NCBI GenBank assembly: GCA_009760855.2
Contig: WPIO01000039.1
Span: forward strand, 969,001-1,033,000
Direction of reading: 5' to 3'
From: Cristatella mucedo
Taxonomy: Eukaryota; Bryozoa; Phylactolaemata; Cristatellidae
Length of the DNA: 64,000 bases
The position numbers and the translations under genes were made by a program. The notes beneath the pieces were generated by a model. The model had not been told where the DNA came from, searched no databases, and worked only from the letters and a program-made list of their open reading frames with translations. This document shows, in pieces, positions 25,736 through 39,825 of the stretch. How positions within the stretch are numbered: the first letter of the stretch is position 1; every line of letters begins with the position of its first letter.

Positions 25736-26211
25736 GGCACTAATGCGCGTCCGACCACAGGCCAACCCTGTTACCAGGGACGAAGGCTGCTGGACTCAGG
25801 TATTGCGAACGCTAATCACCGGAAGACGGCGTGCCACCCAAGCTGGCGACGTCTTGGTCGAGACTGTGACGGGCGACTGAACGGACACGCTCGTCGGGCG
25901 ACCACAGAATGGGACAGGCTTGCGAAGCACGAAGGATGGAGACGTTCGTCCGAAAGTGGATACAACCAAGCCCGCCCGCACAGCGAGGCGAAAACGGCAA
26001 ATGCACCGATGCAAAGTTTGGCAGACCGCACGGGAAGCGACATAGCTCTATCAGAACCTTTTGACTGGTTCATAGCAGCCTTAGGTACAAGCCGCCCGAC
26101 AAAGGTAGTTGAGCCCTGGCGGGAGGAAAGTCCGCAATGATTCAAGCTTTTGCGAAGGGGCGAGAAGGCTATGCATGCATTTGCAGGTATACATATTAAT
26201 ATATATGAACC
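25736..26211. other. GC-rich stretch next to the RLE-type LINE
   Basis: Composition matches the adjoining LINE piece, and both strands have open frames of 60-140 codons, but no motif was recognised. It may be rearranged sequence of the same insertion or a separate GC-rich element. Confidence 0.4.
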
Positions 26212-27867
<1,656 letters not shown>

Positions 27868-28350
27868 TAATAATAATAACAACTTTTAATAAAGCACCCT
27901 CAGAGAACTCCTAGTCTTCATAGACATTTTAGATTGGATGCAAAGGAAGCATAACTGAAATGGTTAGTGGTAGCATGCTTAATAAACAACAGGGATAGCA
28001 AAGTTAGGGGTGATATGCACATGGTTAGAATACAAGTGGGTTTAGTGGCAGCATGTACAGAGTCAGCACGCATAAACACGTAAAGGACGGGTCACAGGGA
28101 ACCACTAAATGCTGTGGTAAATAGATGCGTTTTATATTTCTTTTTAGACGTGGTCAAGTCAGGGGATATCATGACGGAAGTCGGGAGTGATTTCCAAGCT
28201 TTGGGCCCATACGAACTAAAGGCACCTTCTCCAAAGGATCTGAGTTGTATGAGGTATAGGTAAGCATTTAGATTAAAAAAAGCGGGTGTTACGATGCTTA
28301 GCCTGGTGGGGCAGTTGATCTGATAGGTAGGCTGGAGCCAAAGAATTTTT
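27868..28350 (-). mobile_element. L2 3' end, truncated copy
   Basis: The (TAA)n tail at 27867-27880 is followed by the L2 hairpin and 3' UTR in reverse, with the conserved GCATGC-rich 3' UTR block (28010-28110). It is moderately diverged. Confidence 0.8.
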
Positions 28351-29194
28351 CAACTGCGTTGAAAGTAAACGTTATCATCTCAGCGAGCACGATTAAGCGA
28401 AAGCATTTCAGCTAAGGCAATTGGTTTGTTTGCATAGCATCTAAAGAAATATGCGTATGCGAGACACCTAGAGTCATCCATTACCGTCTGCAAGATGCTT
28501 CAGTTGTGAGGAAAATGAGGAGAATTAGAGTTCCTGCAGGAGCCGGGTAATCGTAGCAGTTTTCTACAGATGGTGCTCAGTCCCGAGGTAGACTGACTCT
28601 TTTGCTTCGGTTTTTGATAATACTGCCTCAGTTGCAACTGCCCTAAAAGTCAAGCAAACATTCGGTTCACTTAGGTTTATCGAGCTGAAACCACAATAGC
28701 TCGTGAACAGGAGCTATCACATACCTGCTCGGCTCTGCCTGAGTCATGCAGTGGACACAGTCTGTTAACATAATGATTTCAGCTCAGCATCTAGCTGTTG
28801 TGCATTAAATTAACGTGACGGTTGCGGCTGTGAAGTGGGATTAAGCTCTATCGAGAGAGTGTAAAATTAAATCCATGGCCATCCCTGATCATTCTGCTCA
28901 GTGATGAATAATGTTGGTCCAGACAGCTCGAACAATAGTGCAGTAGATGTATAATATCCAGGCTCTGGAATTGTCACCACTCGATGTTAATACAATCGGT
29001 TGAGTCTCGTGACAAAATGAGTCTCGCGATGTTTCCTAATTATCGCTTTAACTGCCTTAACTCCGTAGCTTTCTCCAAAGCTCAAATGTATGCATTATTT
29101 ACAGTTATTCATTGGTAGATGTATCAAAATATATTTATTTTTTACTTTTTAAATTGCTAAGGATGGCAGTAATCTGTTATCCAGAGGTACTTTA
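28351..29194. other. Spacer between two L2 pieces
   Basis: No feature recognised. Its left part may be diverged L2 coding sequence continuing the element at 27868-28350. Confidence 0.4.
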
Positions 29195-31600
29195 TTACAG
29201 ACTTATTACATCTCGTATCAATTCTGTGTGCAAGAACTCTATCTTTCCTCGTTCTTAATGGATCTATCATTCATTTTGACGATTTAAATGGAACGTTAAG
29301 TGCCAAATTTCTAGCACTGACTGACTCATTTTCTCTTGTGACTCATGTGCATGTCCCCCCTCATTGCAAGGGTCACACACTCGAACAAATTTTCTTCCAC
29401 AATACTTAGTTATATTCTCCTATGATTACCATTTTCTGCACGTTTGACCAGGTGCGGATCTCGTTCAGTCTCAATCTTCATCCTCCCCATCATTAAGAAA
29501 CATCTGTGCATCACAAAACCTACAAGCAATGAACTTTGACTATGTAGGCGCGACAACATTCTCTTAAAACAGTCACTCAATCTTCCTTAAAACTGCCAGC
29601 ATTGGTAGAGTGGTGCAACACGGCACTAGAAGTTTAATTAGTTTGCGCCTCTGACCAATCCTAGCACACTGTTGGCCCTCACCTAGAAGTCCAATTATTT
29701 ACTGCCGACGTGACACTGGCTAAGTCAACAAAGCCAAGCTTGAGAAAGCATACAAAATGTCATGACTGATTTTCAATCGACGAGCGTATGAGGGCTACTG
29801 CAGATCGTACCAACCTACCCTATCAATTACAAAGTCTGGTTTCAATGCCGATATATAGTTGAATTAAAGATAAAAATCTAAAAAGGCTGACGTTTACGAC
29901 CAACCGTTCATCTCCTTGACCACTTTTAAGTTAGCTTTTTTCCTAGTGATTCTTGTGCTGATCTAGCTGATCGCCTCTCTATCTTATTCTCAGCAAGACT
30001 GCTAAAATCAGATATTTGTTCTCAAACTTTGATCATCCTCCTGTCCCTTAATAGTATTCCCAGAAGACTCCCTCAACTTTGTGCAGCACTTCGATGTCTG
30101 TCTTCAAGGCCGCCACGAGTGACTTCATCTGAATATCCTCTCCCATTCAAGGAAGACTGCTAGCCCTTAGACCATACTCCAACGGTCATACTTTTGTGGT
30201 GCATATAACTGCTGCTACTGCCATGCATAATGGACATAACGAATATGTCTTTAGCTACAGGCCTTGTTCCTAAGCATTTCACAAAAGCTGCAGCTAAGCC
30301 ACTAGTTAAAAGAGCAATACTAAACCTAGAGATATTAAGCTACTTCCGCCCAATCTCCCTTCTGCCGTTTGAATCACAAACACTGGAAAAAGTTCCGAAA
30401 GACCTGTTAAATTCTAATATTGAAACTTTAAGGCCTAGAAAATAAATTTTTTCCGATATTTATTGGAGCTAATCACTCGATTGAGGCAGTATTGCTTCGG
30501 GTGTATAGCGACCTTCTCAGGACTGCTGACTTAGGTACGGTCTCTCAGCTGGTTTTACTTATCTGTCGGCAGAATTTAAAAGTATTGATCACCAATTCCT
30601 CTCGAGTGCGACCTTACTAGTAATTGACGAACTAAGTGTCACTCAAAAATTAAAAAGCTTATGTCTCAGAGTCAACGCTGCCAGCATATCCACTGTTCCA
30701 TGTGCACGAAATTTAGGTGCCTCGTTCCAGTGCCCTTGTCACTAGAGACCAACCACATAACCTCCATAGTCAAGTTTGCCTGCCTTCAGCTACATAGAGT
30801 TCTCAATAATTAGACCTTCTCAGACGGTGGTACTACATCCAAATTATTTCATACATCTGTGGCATCCCATCACGGCTTCGGTAACTCACTGCTTTCTGGG
30901 ATACCTACCAGTGCAATTAGAAGCTAGCAGTTAGTGCAAACCTTTGTGGCTAGGCTTGTCTGTCACTAGAGCGTCGTGGTTGCCACAGCACATCACTTTC
31001 CGCCGACCTGCACAAGCTATAAATCAAGGAGTGAATCGGCTTCGAGGTTTGGCCACTCACTTGTAGGTTCCTTCATTCTCTAGCTCCATCCTACCTCTCG
31101 AACTACTTCACCATCAGGCTTGGCATCGTGCCACCTGCTTATTTGCACGAGAGCGCCCACACATCATGGTCATACTAAAAAACTATGTTATATTACCTCG
31201 TACAAACCTCAAATCCTTTGGAGACCGTGCATTTAGTTCGTATGCTCCCAAAGCCTGGAACTCACTTCCGACTAGCGTCAGAACATCCCTGCCCTGACCA
31301 CATTTAAGAAGAACTTAAAAACACACCTATCTAGGACAGCATTTAGTGGGTCTCTGTGATTCGTCTTTGATGTGCTTATGCGTGCTGACACAGTACATGC
31401 TGCCACTAACCACATTTTCATGCTGACTCTGAGCATTTCACCGCTAACCATGTTATTCATTTTGTTTGTTTATCAAGCATGATATTACTCACCATTCAAT
31501 TGCATTTCCCTTTGCAGCAAATGTAAAGCACCTAGAGAAAGATTGATTTCTCTGAGGGAGCTTTATCAAGTGCATTATTATTATTATTATTATTGCATTA
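29195..31600 (+). mobile_element. Old, long L2-type LINE
   Basis: Endonuclease remnants are readable near 29330-29480 (THVHVP...HCKGHTLEQIF). Reverse transcriptase N-terminal motifs follow near 30230-30440 (ITNMSLATGLVPKHF, YFRPISLLPFESQTLEKV). The palm-domain block is largely deleted between about 30570 and 30620. RNLGA is readable near 30705 and the C-terminus near 31000-31300. The 3' UTR and hairpin with (ATT)n tail lie at 31500-31595. The copy is highly diverged and carries no usable frame. It preserves CGA (Arg) in the RNLG motif where the two younger copies have TGA. Confidence 0.8.
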
Positions 31601-32574
31601 TCTTTCTATTTAAAAAGTTGATAATTGTATATTGAGTTTTAGACACACCCAGTGAGACTTGTAGATGGTGCTGCACGCAAAGAATGCTGAATGCAAGAGT
31701 TCACTGACAGGCGTTAGAACTGCACGATATCCTTAATTTGTAATGTCCTGCTAGTTTTGGTCTACATACACCGATAAGAGATAGCTATGGAAGTGTGGGA
31801 AGACTTAAATGAATTATTTGAAAACCGTTTACAGACAGACAATATGTTAATGGTGAGGTACATTTGTATTGCGTATTTCATGTATTTAAGCCCAAGGTTT
31901 TGGACCTGGGCTAATTGTGGCCTCGTGTTGCTTATAGGGTAGGGGCCCACTTGCACCCAACAAGCCTTAACTTTTCGGATCGCAAAGTCAGCGTCTCGAC
32001 ATGGTCATTGTTTTTGTATTATTAAGTTTTTCTATCTCGCTAAGCTGGTTTTCCTCTCTCAGATCAACCAAACACCCACAGTCTGCAGTTTAGCCCAATT
32101 AGAAGGATTGAAGTCCGACCTGCCTCCATCTATGCCACTAACTTCTGGCCGGGACAATGTCTCGGCACTGCTGCAGTAGAAGGAAAAGCCTGAAGCAAAC
32201 TAGAGCCATAGTCTCTGCCGATGCGTGGTCGATCGTCAGGCTGGATGGACATTTCAACAGCATCGCCCACTAATCGCGTACGCTCTGAAAACGGTTGCAT
32301 TAAACAGCTTCACACTTGGTGCTAGACCTCATCGCTGACCATCATTTAGGCAGTCTTTGGCCGAATAAAAAAGTGTTTAAATTAGAATTGCAATTATTAA
32401 TAGTATGGTATATTATTAGTATCAATCATATTCATTTTTTATTTCACCTTAAAAGAGCTTGATCTATATCCAGGAACTTTATAAATCGCTGCCATAGAAG
32501 AAATAATCAATAGTTAAGGTAGGCAAGGTAGCTTCCTGAGGCAAGCGATTCAAGCCATAATGATAATAAAAAAT
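31601..32574. other. Spacer
   Basis: No gene or repeat recognised. Confidence 0.5.
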
Positions 32575-32735
32575 AATATTAATAATAAGACATTTTATAC
32601 AGAGCCCTCAGAATTCAATCAATTTCTAGGCACTTCGCATCTGCTGCAAAGGAAACCAGATCGAATGGCTAGTGGCAACTTGCTCAATAAGCAACAAGAA
32701 TAACATGACTAGAAGTGACATGAACAGGGTCAGCA
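32575..32735 (-). mobile_element. L2 3' stub
   Basis: This is a short, diverged piece of the L2 tail, hairpin and proximal 3' UTR in reverse orientation (CAGAGCCCTCAGAATTCAAT and onward). Confidence 0.7.
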
Positions 32736-34049
32736 TGCAGGTTATACAGATAAAATGCTTAGACAAATGTATGCCATTTAACATCACTGGAAGTTCTGTA
32801 TTGCGTTACAACGTGGATCTGAGCGGCCGGTGACTTAGTAGTAAGCACTGCTTAGCTGATGATCCCGGCCTAAAGTCGGGTAAGGCACCCATAAGTGATA
32901 AAGTGCCTGAATCTTCCTTTCAGTCTCTTTCTTTTTTGATGACTATGTCGCAAGCGATGCTTTCGCTGAGTATTGATAGTACAAAGCTGCTGGGCTCTTT
33001 CTTAAGTCTCTTCATGGGTGGAGTTGGTAGTATCTGACGTTTCTTTTGAGCTTCGGCAGTGTGGCACCGAGTGGCTTCCTTTGTTCCTTTTTATATCTCG
33101 CTGTTGCTTTCGATAGGTAAGCCAATGGTCTGCTCCCTTTGCTTTTATGAATCGCAATACATTCCTATCGCAATAAATTTCTATTTAAAATACCCTTATG
33201 ACGGGTATAGATATGAGAATTGTGGGTAGGTGGAAATTAGCATGCGTTGGTGAAAAATCACAGGAAAATTCCACTTTGCGTTACACGGCGGCAAAAGTGT
33301 CAGATGACCTGCTGGTGAGCCCACCCCACCCACCCACCCCACCCCACATGAATAATGTTCTTATAAAATGAACGCAAACCTAATTTCATCAAATTTATTT
33401 GTCATTCCCGCGTAAAATATCAGCATTGTGTTGCCCTACGGAGCCTATAATAGTCTTTGAATTTTTATTATCTGTAATGTAGGCCCCGTCGCGTGCAAAT
33501 TCCCTTTGTGCTCGTCCATTATTTACTATAGGTAGGCACAGTGCACTTGTGTGGTCGGTCACGCTCACTCTCGCCGCTTTCCATTACAAACCAGCTCAAC
33601 TGATCTAAGCGGAAGGTAAGATGTGTCGGAAAGCACCACTCGTCACTTCGGGCGGCAGCAAAGATGGGTCGCCACAGCACGGGCAGCTCAGCAAGCTGCT
33701 GGAATGAAGGGGGCCAATCGAGCTGCTAAAACAGTCGATGGCCACCCTTTGAACAACCATTTCCAAGTGCCTGGCATTTATAAGCCGATAGCTTAGAAAA
33801 GAATTATACGCGTTTATAGCCTAAGGCACTTGGTGTAAACGTGACGTTTGCGTGCATGTGACAAACTAACTAATGAGATAACTTAAAAATCCAATTTTAT
33901 TACAGGACCCAAAAGCAAACGGATGGAGTTTACTAAGGCCCCTTTTGAGAAGCACTCACTCTTGTATAGGCGAATAAATCGATGGAAGAAAAATAACAGG
34001 TCTACTGGGGTGATGTGCAAAAGCACGATCCTGTTGTCCTTAGTCGCCT
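32736..34049. other. Spacer with a GC-richer patch
   Basis: Contains a (CCCAC)n tract and, at 33480-33760, a GC-richer patch with a strong donor-like GGAAG|GTAAGATG at 33616. A tRNA-like SINE remnant may lie near 32830-32920. Confidence 0.4.
33320..33347. repeat. (CCCAC)n low-complexity tract
   Basis: A short run of CCCAC and CCAC units. No other feature. Confidence 0.85.
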
Positions 34050-34790
34050 AGTGCCCAGTTTAATAAGATGAAACCACAAAGAAAGGCAATGCCCTTGGAC
34101 TTAGCAAAGTCTCGGTTAAGCAAGTAGGTTTTCATCTTATTTTTTAATGTCGTCAAACCAGGATATAACGTAAGGACTGTCATTATTGAGTTCAAAGCTG
34201 AAGAAGCGTAGTAGGCATAGGCATGGTGTCCAACGGACTTCAAGTTAGTTGGGCACACAAGTGTAAAATCAGAGGCAAATGAGCAGCTGTTTTGGTGGTG
34301 GAAATGAAGTAAAATATTAATTCGAATAGTAGGCCAGAGCAAGAGAATTTGGACCTATTAGAAAGTGACAGGATTTTTATTCCTTACTTGTCACTGTTCG
34401 ATAGGTAACAAGTGCTGACACCCGAGCAGTGGTGTCTTACAAAAATTCAACGTTTACAACTGATAAGCCCATCTGCTGAGTTGTGCACCGACTCCAGGCG
34501 TTTCAATGAACGTTCAGGAAGACCAGCAAGGATTGAGCTAGAGGATTCTTGTCGTGAAGTCATGATTACATGGGCCAGCTTAGTTGTGTTATCCTAACGC
34601 AAGACAGTCCCAGTTTCACAAAGTTTCCAAGATTTAAATAGGCACACTTGACTGCAAAGCTGATTTATTTTATTTATTGACAAGCCATTCTGGAAGAAGA
34701 CACCCGAGTTTCGGCCGAGGCTAAGGAAATATTACTGTAGAGGCTATTTTAAGAGTCGGGCCTTCCAGTTTCTGAGTTGCAATTAATTTT
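34050..34790 (-). mobile_element. L2-like LINE, C-terminal coding remnant
   Basis: Reading the minus strand, 34040-34342 contains a C-terminal block ending TTLKNKMKTYLLNRDF. The interval 34412-34590 contains LAGLPERSLKRLESVHNSA, the conserved block after the reverse transcriptase of L2/CR1 LINEs. No L2 hairpin tail is obvious at the 3' side, so this may be a different subfamily from the abundant one. Confidence 0.65.
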
Positions 34791-34990
34791 CATTTAATTT
34801 CTAAGTGACGTCTTCCGTCACTCAGTTTTACAAAGATAGCTGCCATCTAAGAGCAAACGTCAACAGCAACTCGTGAGTTTTAATAGACAAGAGACCTTGA
34901 GATGGGTGAAGGCAGGGAAAGATGAAAGCATACGTACTAGGTGAGTGTCGTACCCATATGAATCTATGCCCGGATTGTGCTTGGTGGTTG

Positions 34991-35406
34991 CTGTAATGTA
35001 ATGTAATGTATCTCCGTCTGTAACTTCACAAAGTCATAAAGACCAAGTGGGTGTTACGCAGGAGAGTTTTGTATAGTGCACTCACAGCCTAAGCAGCTTT
35101 CGGTACGCATTCGGTAGCAAACAGACTTTGTCTCACGCAACAAAGAGAAAGTGGGAAGCATAGCAGAGTCAGGAGAGCAGTTGAGGTAGTGAGTAGCATA
35201 GAAGTAGCAGCTTAGGACCGATGAAAAGAATGCGCCATAGTCGGCGGTAGGAGAGTAGTTGTCGCTGCGTAAGAATTGTGGAAGCGAGTTCCACAGTCTA
35301 GGACCTGCAGAGCTAAAGCTTCCGTTGCCAACTGTCTTTAAGCGGAGGAATGGGACAGCTAATGTATTGTCCACACAGGACCTGAGGGCGCGAACAGGTG
35401 GCACTT
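34991..35406 (-). mobile_element. LINE-B, 5'-truncated copy
   Basis: On the minus strand the final coding part reads RALRSCVDNTLAVPFLRLKT and then PRLWNSLPQFLRSD, 116 codons without a stop. The 3' UTR and tail of ATTAC repeats lie at 34992-35010 (TGTAATGTAATGTAATG on the plus strand). Confidence 0.75.
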
Positions 35407-38400
35407 TTTAACTGTTCACTATGTCAACCTGGCAAGGACTGGCAAGGTATCCCGTTAACGTTAACATTTAGGACTCCGTGATCACTTTCCGTTCATGTAT
35501 TTCCAAGTTTGCCAACACGGGCACGCCGACCCAGTATGCACAACGACGACGCTGAAGCAACAGCATGTTAGTCTGTGTTGCACTTGGGTTTCACCTTTGT
35601 TTCACTTAGATAGTTGTGCCACGACCGGGGGAAATTACTAGTGGTGCTAAGACACCATGCCATTTTCTTAAATTTTGTCTTTCATTCTTGATTAAGCCTC
35701 GCAAAATCGCAGTATGTCATATTTTTAAATGGCTTTAATACGCGACGCTTTCAGGATATTTATAATGACCAATGCAACTTAAAAATTATGTTGTTTCAAC
35801 ACAGTAGTGGAAATAAGACATCAAAACCCGAATAACTTACTGTTTAGTTTGAAATTGTGTGCCCACAAATAGAAGAAGTTGCATTCTGTTTGCCTTCCAT
35901 GTATCGACTGTTAAGTGACTACAAGCCGCGACAATTCATTGGAGGAGCCACAAACTTAAATGATTTAAAATGCCATAGAATTAGAGAAACGAGCTAATGA
36001 CGTTCGCGATTATCTGCCATACTCATAATATATTGAGTGAATAATGCTTCCTTCTGAACGAGTTGCGTTATTTGGTTGCCACGCTACCCTTGGTTTCAGT
36101 TGCGTCTGACACTCTCTGGAGGCTAAGCCACGTTCCGGAACTGCCAAAGTAGCTTCAGGCTCGACTAGTAACTTAAAGAATGAGCTAATACCTTACCGCC
36201 TCAGGCTGCGACATGCATTGACACCAGAGTATTAGAGTCGTGTTTTTTATTCGGTACCCTGACAGCAATTGTACATCGACAAAGCGTGATCGTCAGCTGC
36301 TTCCTCGTTGCCGATGGTAACCAGTGTCAGAGGTGGTGAAATACACCATGAGGATATCCGCAATCCACCAATGTCAGATGTTAAAGCAATGGTACGCCGA
36401 CATCATCCATCAACGGCTCTTAATGAGCTTCCCGGTGGGCAGGCTTCAGATTGATTTATTCATAACTTCACCAGGCTGCACGAATCTTACCTCGGATATG
36501 ATATCGAGACCGCATATATACGATCAAACTTCGCATCGTGTTTTAATCGTCTCTGCAACTACGCTTGCCTGATCCTCAACGCACCCTGCTTGTCTCTTCG
36601 TCACAACTAAGCTTAGTTATTGAATGTGTCGCAAAGGATTGCATGCTTCAAAAGACCTCATGACGTGAAGCCTGTGAAGATTTGGTGCAATAATAAAAGC
36701 TACCAGTTTCTGCGAAAAGATTAATTGCAATCCTGCACCAGGTACTGTTAAAAACGTGCCAAAAACTGACGAAACGAGCAAACACTCGCCAAGCAAGTAA
36801 TGTCATGATGATCATTGCTATACCTACGCTTAGCAGTCTGGAAAGAGAGGCACTCAGCTGACCTGGTAACAGTCCAGAGGCTTGTAGCACAGCGTCAAAG
36901 AGTGAGACTGCAGCACCACACGTGCCTGCTTTGCAGCACGAGAGCAGCCGTATTTGTCACCAGATGAGCCCAGCCATTTGCTATTAAGACCGGTAAGGTT
37001 CCATGAGAATGTCCTGACCATTACCGTATTTAACTAGGTCTGTGACAGTTTATTGTGTGTGCCTGCCTCTTACAGTTGCCCTCATGACCCAAAGAGGAAT
37101 AACATGGCAGTCCCTAAATTGTCAAAAACCACAAATCTCTCCATACACTCAATACATATATTACAGAATGAAATAAATATTTAAGTGGAAATACCTCTAA
37201 GTAATCCAGTGAATAGTAGAAAAACTGCCGCATCTGCTATCGAGTACTTTAACGTATTACTTAGCACGATATTCAATAACTGGTAAAGACAAATATAAGA
37301 CGTCTCTCTTTCTCTCTTTTAGACTCGAAAATTGCAGCAAAACTCACATGTTATCAAACCAGACACTAAATAGAATGGTCTAAAATTTAAACTAACAGAG
37401 TTGGATTTTTAACTTGAAAAAAGACGTCTCTCTATATGATTCAAAACATTACAGCAATAGACTCACACTTTACTAAACCTCATAATAAAAATAATACAGG
37501 AAAATTTAAACTAGCAGAGTCAAATGTTTGCTCTTATAAGAACTATGACGACGATAGTATTTTTTTAGCTTCAAGCTAATCTAGACGTATCCCCTAATGC
37601 ACCATTGTTTACCATTCGTGAATGATAACTTATTTTAAAAACTTAATAATCAATAAATAATCGTTTTACAGATAATTTAAGAGCTTCTGAAATGACATAC
37701 TTCTTCATTAGGTATTACCACATTGATTCTGAAAAAGCTGATGAACGGCTCGTTTGGGCTTTGTTTTAATAGAATTACAGTTGTTTGGCGTTGCTCTTAC
37801 AGCCACGGGTATAGCTACATCAGCTTTCTCGTAAAAATAGATCCACGACGGCTAACAATAAAGCTCTCTTAAATTTCAGTTGAAAAATAACGATGGCCAC
37901 ATTTCAGCGTTCATCATCTCAATACTAATTTAGGGTGCTCATTAAACATAGTATCAAGATTGCTTTAAGGTCAGTTTATGATACTCTCGCTTTCAAGTTC
38001 TACAAAAGTGCGAGCCCTGTATAAGACGTGTCGTGAACAACCCTTCTTTTGACAGAATTCCGCCTGTTATTAAAATGCTGATTGCTGCCTCAACTGTCCT
38101 CCTAATTCCTCTAGGGTTCAAGTTTTCCTACACGGTATGAAAATGCTCCATGGCCAAGAATTTTCCATTGAAATCAATGGAGGCTGTGAATATCCAGAAG
38201 CAGTCTTGAGGATACCTTAGCTATTGTATCTCTCCCCTAGGTGCACTAAATAGGCATACATTTATTTACACAATCTATGGCGTAAAAGTCTTTCTAAGCC
38301 AGTGCACGTCAGCACAATCCGTGCGTTACACTACAAAAGGAAAGCCTCATAATCATAGCACCTTCTCAGAGTCCGAAGCTCTTAAGAAGGATTGCTATCC

Positions 38401-38724
38401 TCAAGGCTACATTTCCCGTGGTACGTATGTGTACGTTTCCGCCTATGTAAGCTAACAATAGGGTTGGAGTATTGAAATTAACAGGAGTGGGTTACTGAAT
38501 CACGCCATCAGTTTCTTTGCGTCCCTGAGCCATACTTAAGCTGATTGAAAGCCCATAAAAAGGCTACTTTAGGAAAGGATCCGTTAAACTGTAACTAGAC
38601 GTCGGCCGTAGTTTACTAAGTGCACTCATTTATCAATGGTTTCATTAGAAGTTCGTCGGAGCTACATCCAAGCAAGTAGGCTGCTTATTGTTACTGTCCC
38701 GGTCAAAGCAGCTAATGGCCTTCT
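35407..38724. other. Long stretch without visible gene
   Basis: Holds the 124-bp tandem repeat. The longest frames (about 80 codons at 36324-36572 plus and 36648-36890 minus) lack splice support or recognisable motifs. Confidence 0.5.
37299..37535 (+). repeat. Diverged two-copy tandem repeat, 124-bp period
   Basis: GACGTCTCTCT begins both copies (37299 and 37423). AAAATTTAAACTA.CAGAGT recurs at the matching position near each end. The sequence between has drifted considerably. Confidence 0.75.
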
Positions 38725-39330
38725 ACGGTTTTAAGTTTTCAATCCGTTGAGTAGTTGTCCGAAAAATGGCATGTCACCGTTGGATGGGCACATTGCCTTT
38801 TTAGTCAATTTTACTACTTTCATGCGAGTCTCGATTACTGTAATTTCTCTTTTTTTATTGGGGACTCTTGGCCTTGCCTTTAATCGTCTGAGACTAGTGC
38901 AAACAAAGTGGCTCGTCTGGTGTGTCAGCAATGACCTACCTACGACGTTGCATGACCTCCGTTTCAGCTTCAAAGGCTACCTGTCAAGCATTAAATTGCC
39001 TTCAATATCAACTTTCTTGCCTATAAGTGGATTCACTGGCTTGCACTAGCCTACCTTTCAGGGACGGAGCTTTTCTGTGGTGATCTGACGCTACCCGATC
39101 ATTGGCATGCAGTCGCTTTGCAGTCCCTTCGACTACATTGAGACCTTTAGGTAATCAGGCCACTACTTGAGATCCACTAAAAGCCCGGTACTTACTGTCT
39201 TACTGGTGCCTGCACTGACTGCGTGGTATAAGTTTCAGCTAATTATATACATCGGTTCTGATTCGTCTTTCTTATTTGGAAGGATTTAGTCTGATTTTCT
39301 ATGCATGTTGTGCGTTCTTCCTGCTGCACA
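38725..39330 (+). mobile_element. Degenerate LINE C-terminal remnant
   Basis: The translation contains FNRLRLVQTKWLVW and DLPTTLHDLRF, a decayed form of the NRLQLVQN...LRDLHWLPV block of L2/CR1 elements. It lies 330 bases upstream of a SINE-A copy. It is too diverged to place in a subfamily. Confidence 0.5.
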
Positions 39331-39654
39331 ATTCGTTGCACGTTAATAACTAGGTGTACTGAAAACCAAGTGTGCAATCATCGTCCTTTCCTGTGCTTTT
39401 GCGTGGGGGGGGGGGTATGAGCACTACTTCTGTTCTTGTCCAAGCTTGTCTAAGCATTATACCTTGGATGGCATTAGCCCTTGGCTCTTGCTTATCTTGA
39501 AACGAGTTACAAAAGCTGTTGGATATATATTAAGATCTCTTAGGGTGGTATATAAACTGAAACCTTTTCCTAAGACTATCATTATTACTAAAAATGAGAA
39601 AACTGGGGGATTTCATGTCCCGACACTATTCAACCACTGTCTCCCCCGGTACTT

Positions 39655-39825
39655 TGTTGCCGAGCTGGTTTGGTTCAGTAGTTAAGGTGCTCACCCCAAC
39701 CAAGGTCTGGCTGAGGTCGTGGGCTCGAGCCCCGAGGCATATGTGAAGCGCCTGAATAGAGATTAAGTTCTCTGGGGGCGCTATATAAAAGAATTATATT
39801 TATTTATATTTATTTCCTACCTCAT
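39655..39825 (+). mobile_element. SINE-A: tRNA-like head with L2 3' tail
   Basis: This is the best SINE-A copy. The head resembles a tRNA gene, with an A-box-like part (GGTTCAGTAGTTAAGGTGCT) and a B-box-like GGGCTCGAGCCCC (consensus GGTTCGANTCC). It then joins GAAGCGCCTGAATAGAGATTAAGTTCTCT...GGGCGCTATATAAA, which is the L2 3' hairpin. SINEs that borrow the 3' end of a partner LINE are a known class, and the L2 machinery here is the likely mobiliser. Confidence 0.75.

Noticed and set aside
39655-39740. Functional tRNA gene
   Set aside because: Only the A- and B-box-like parts are tRNA-like. No complete cloverleaf with an anticodon arm could be drawn, and the unit continues into the L2 tail, so it is a SINE.
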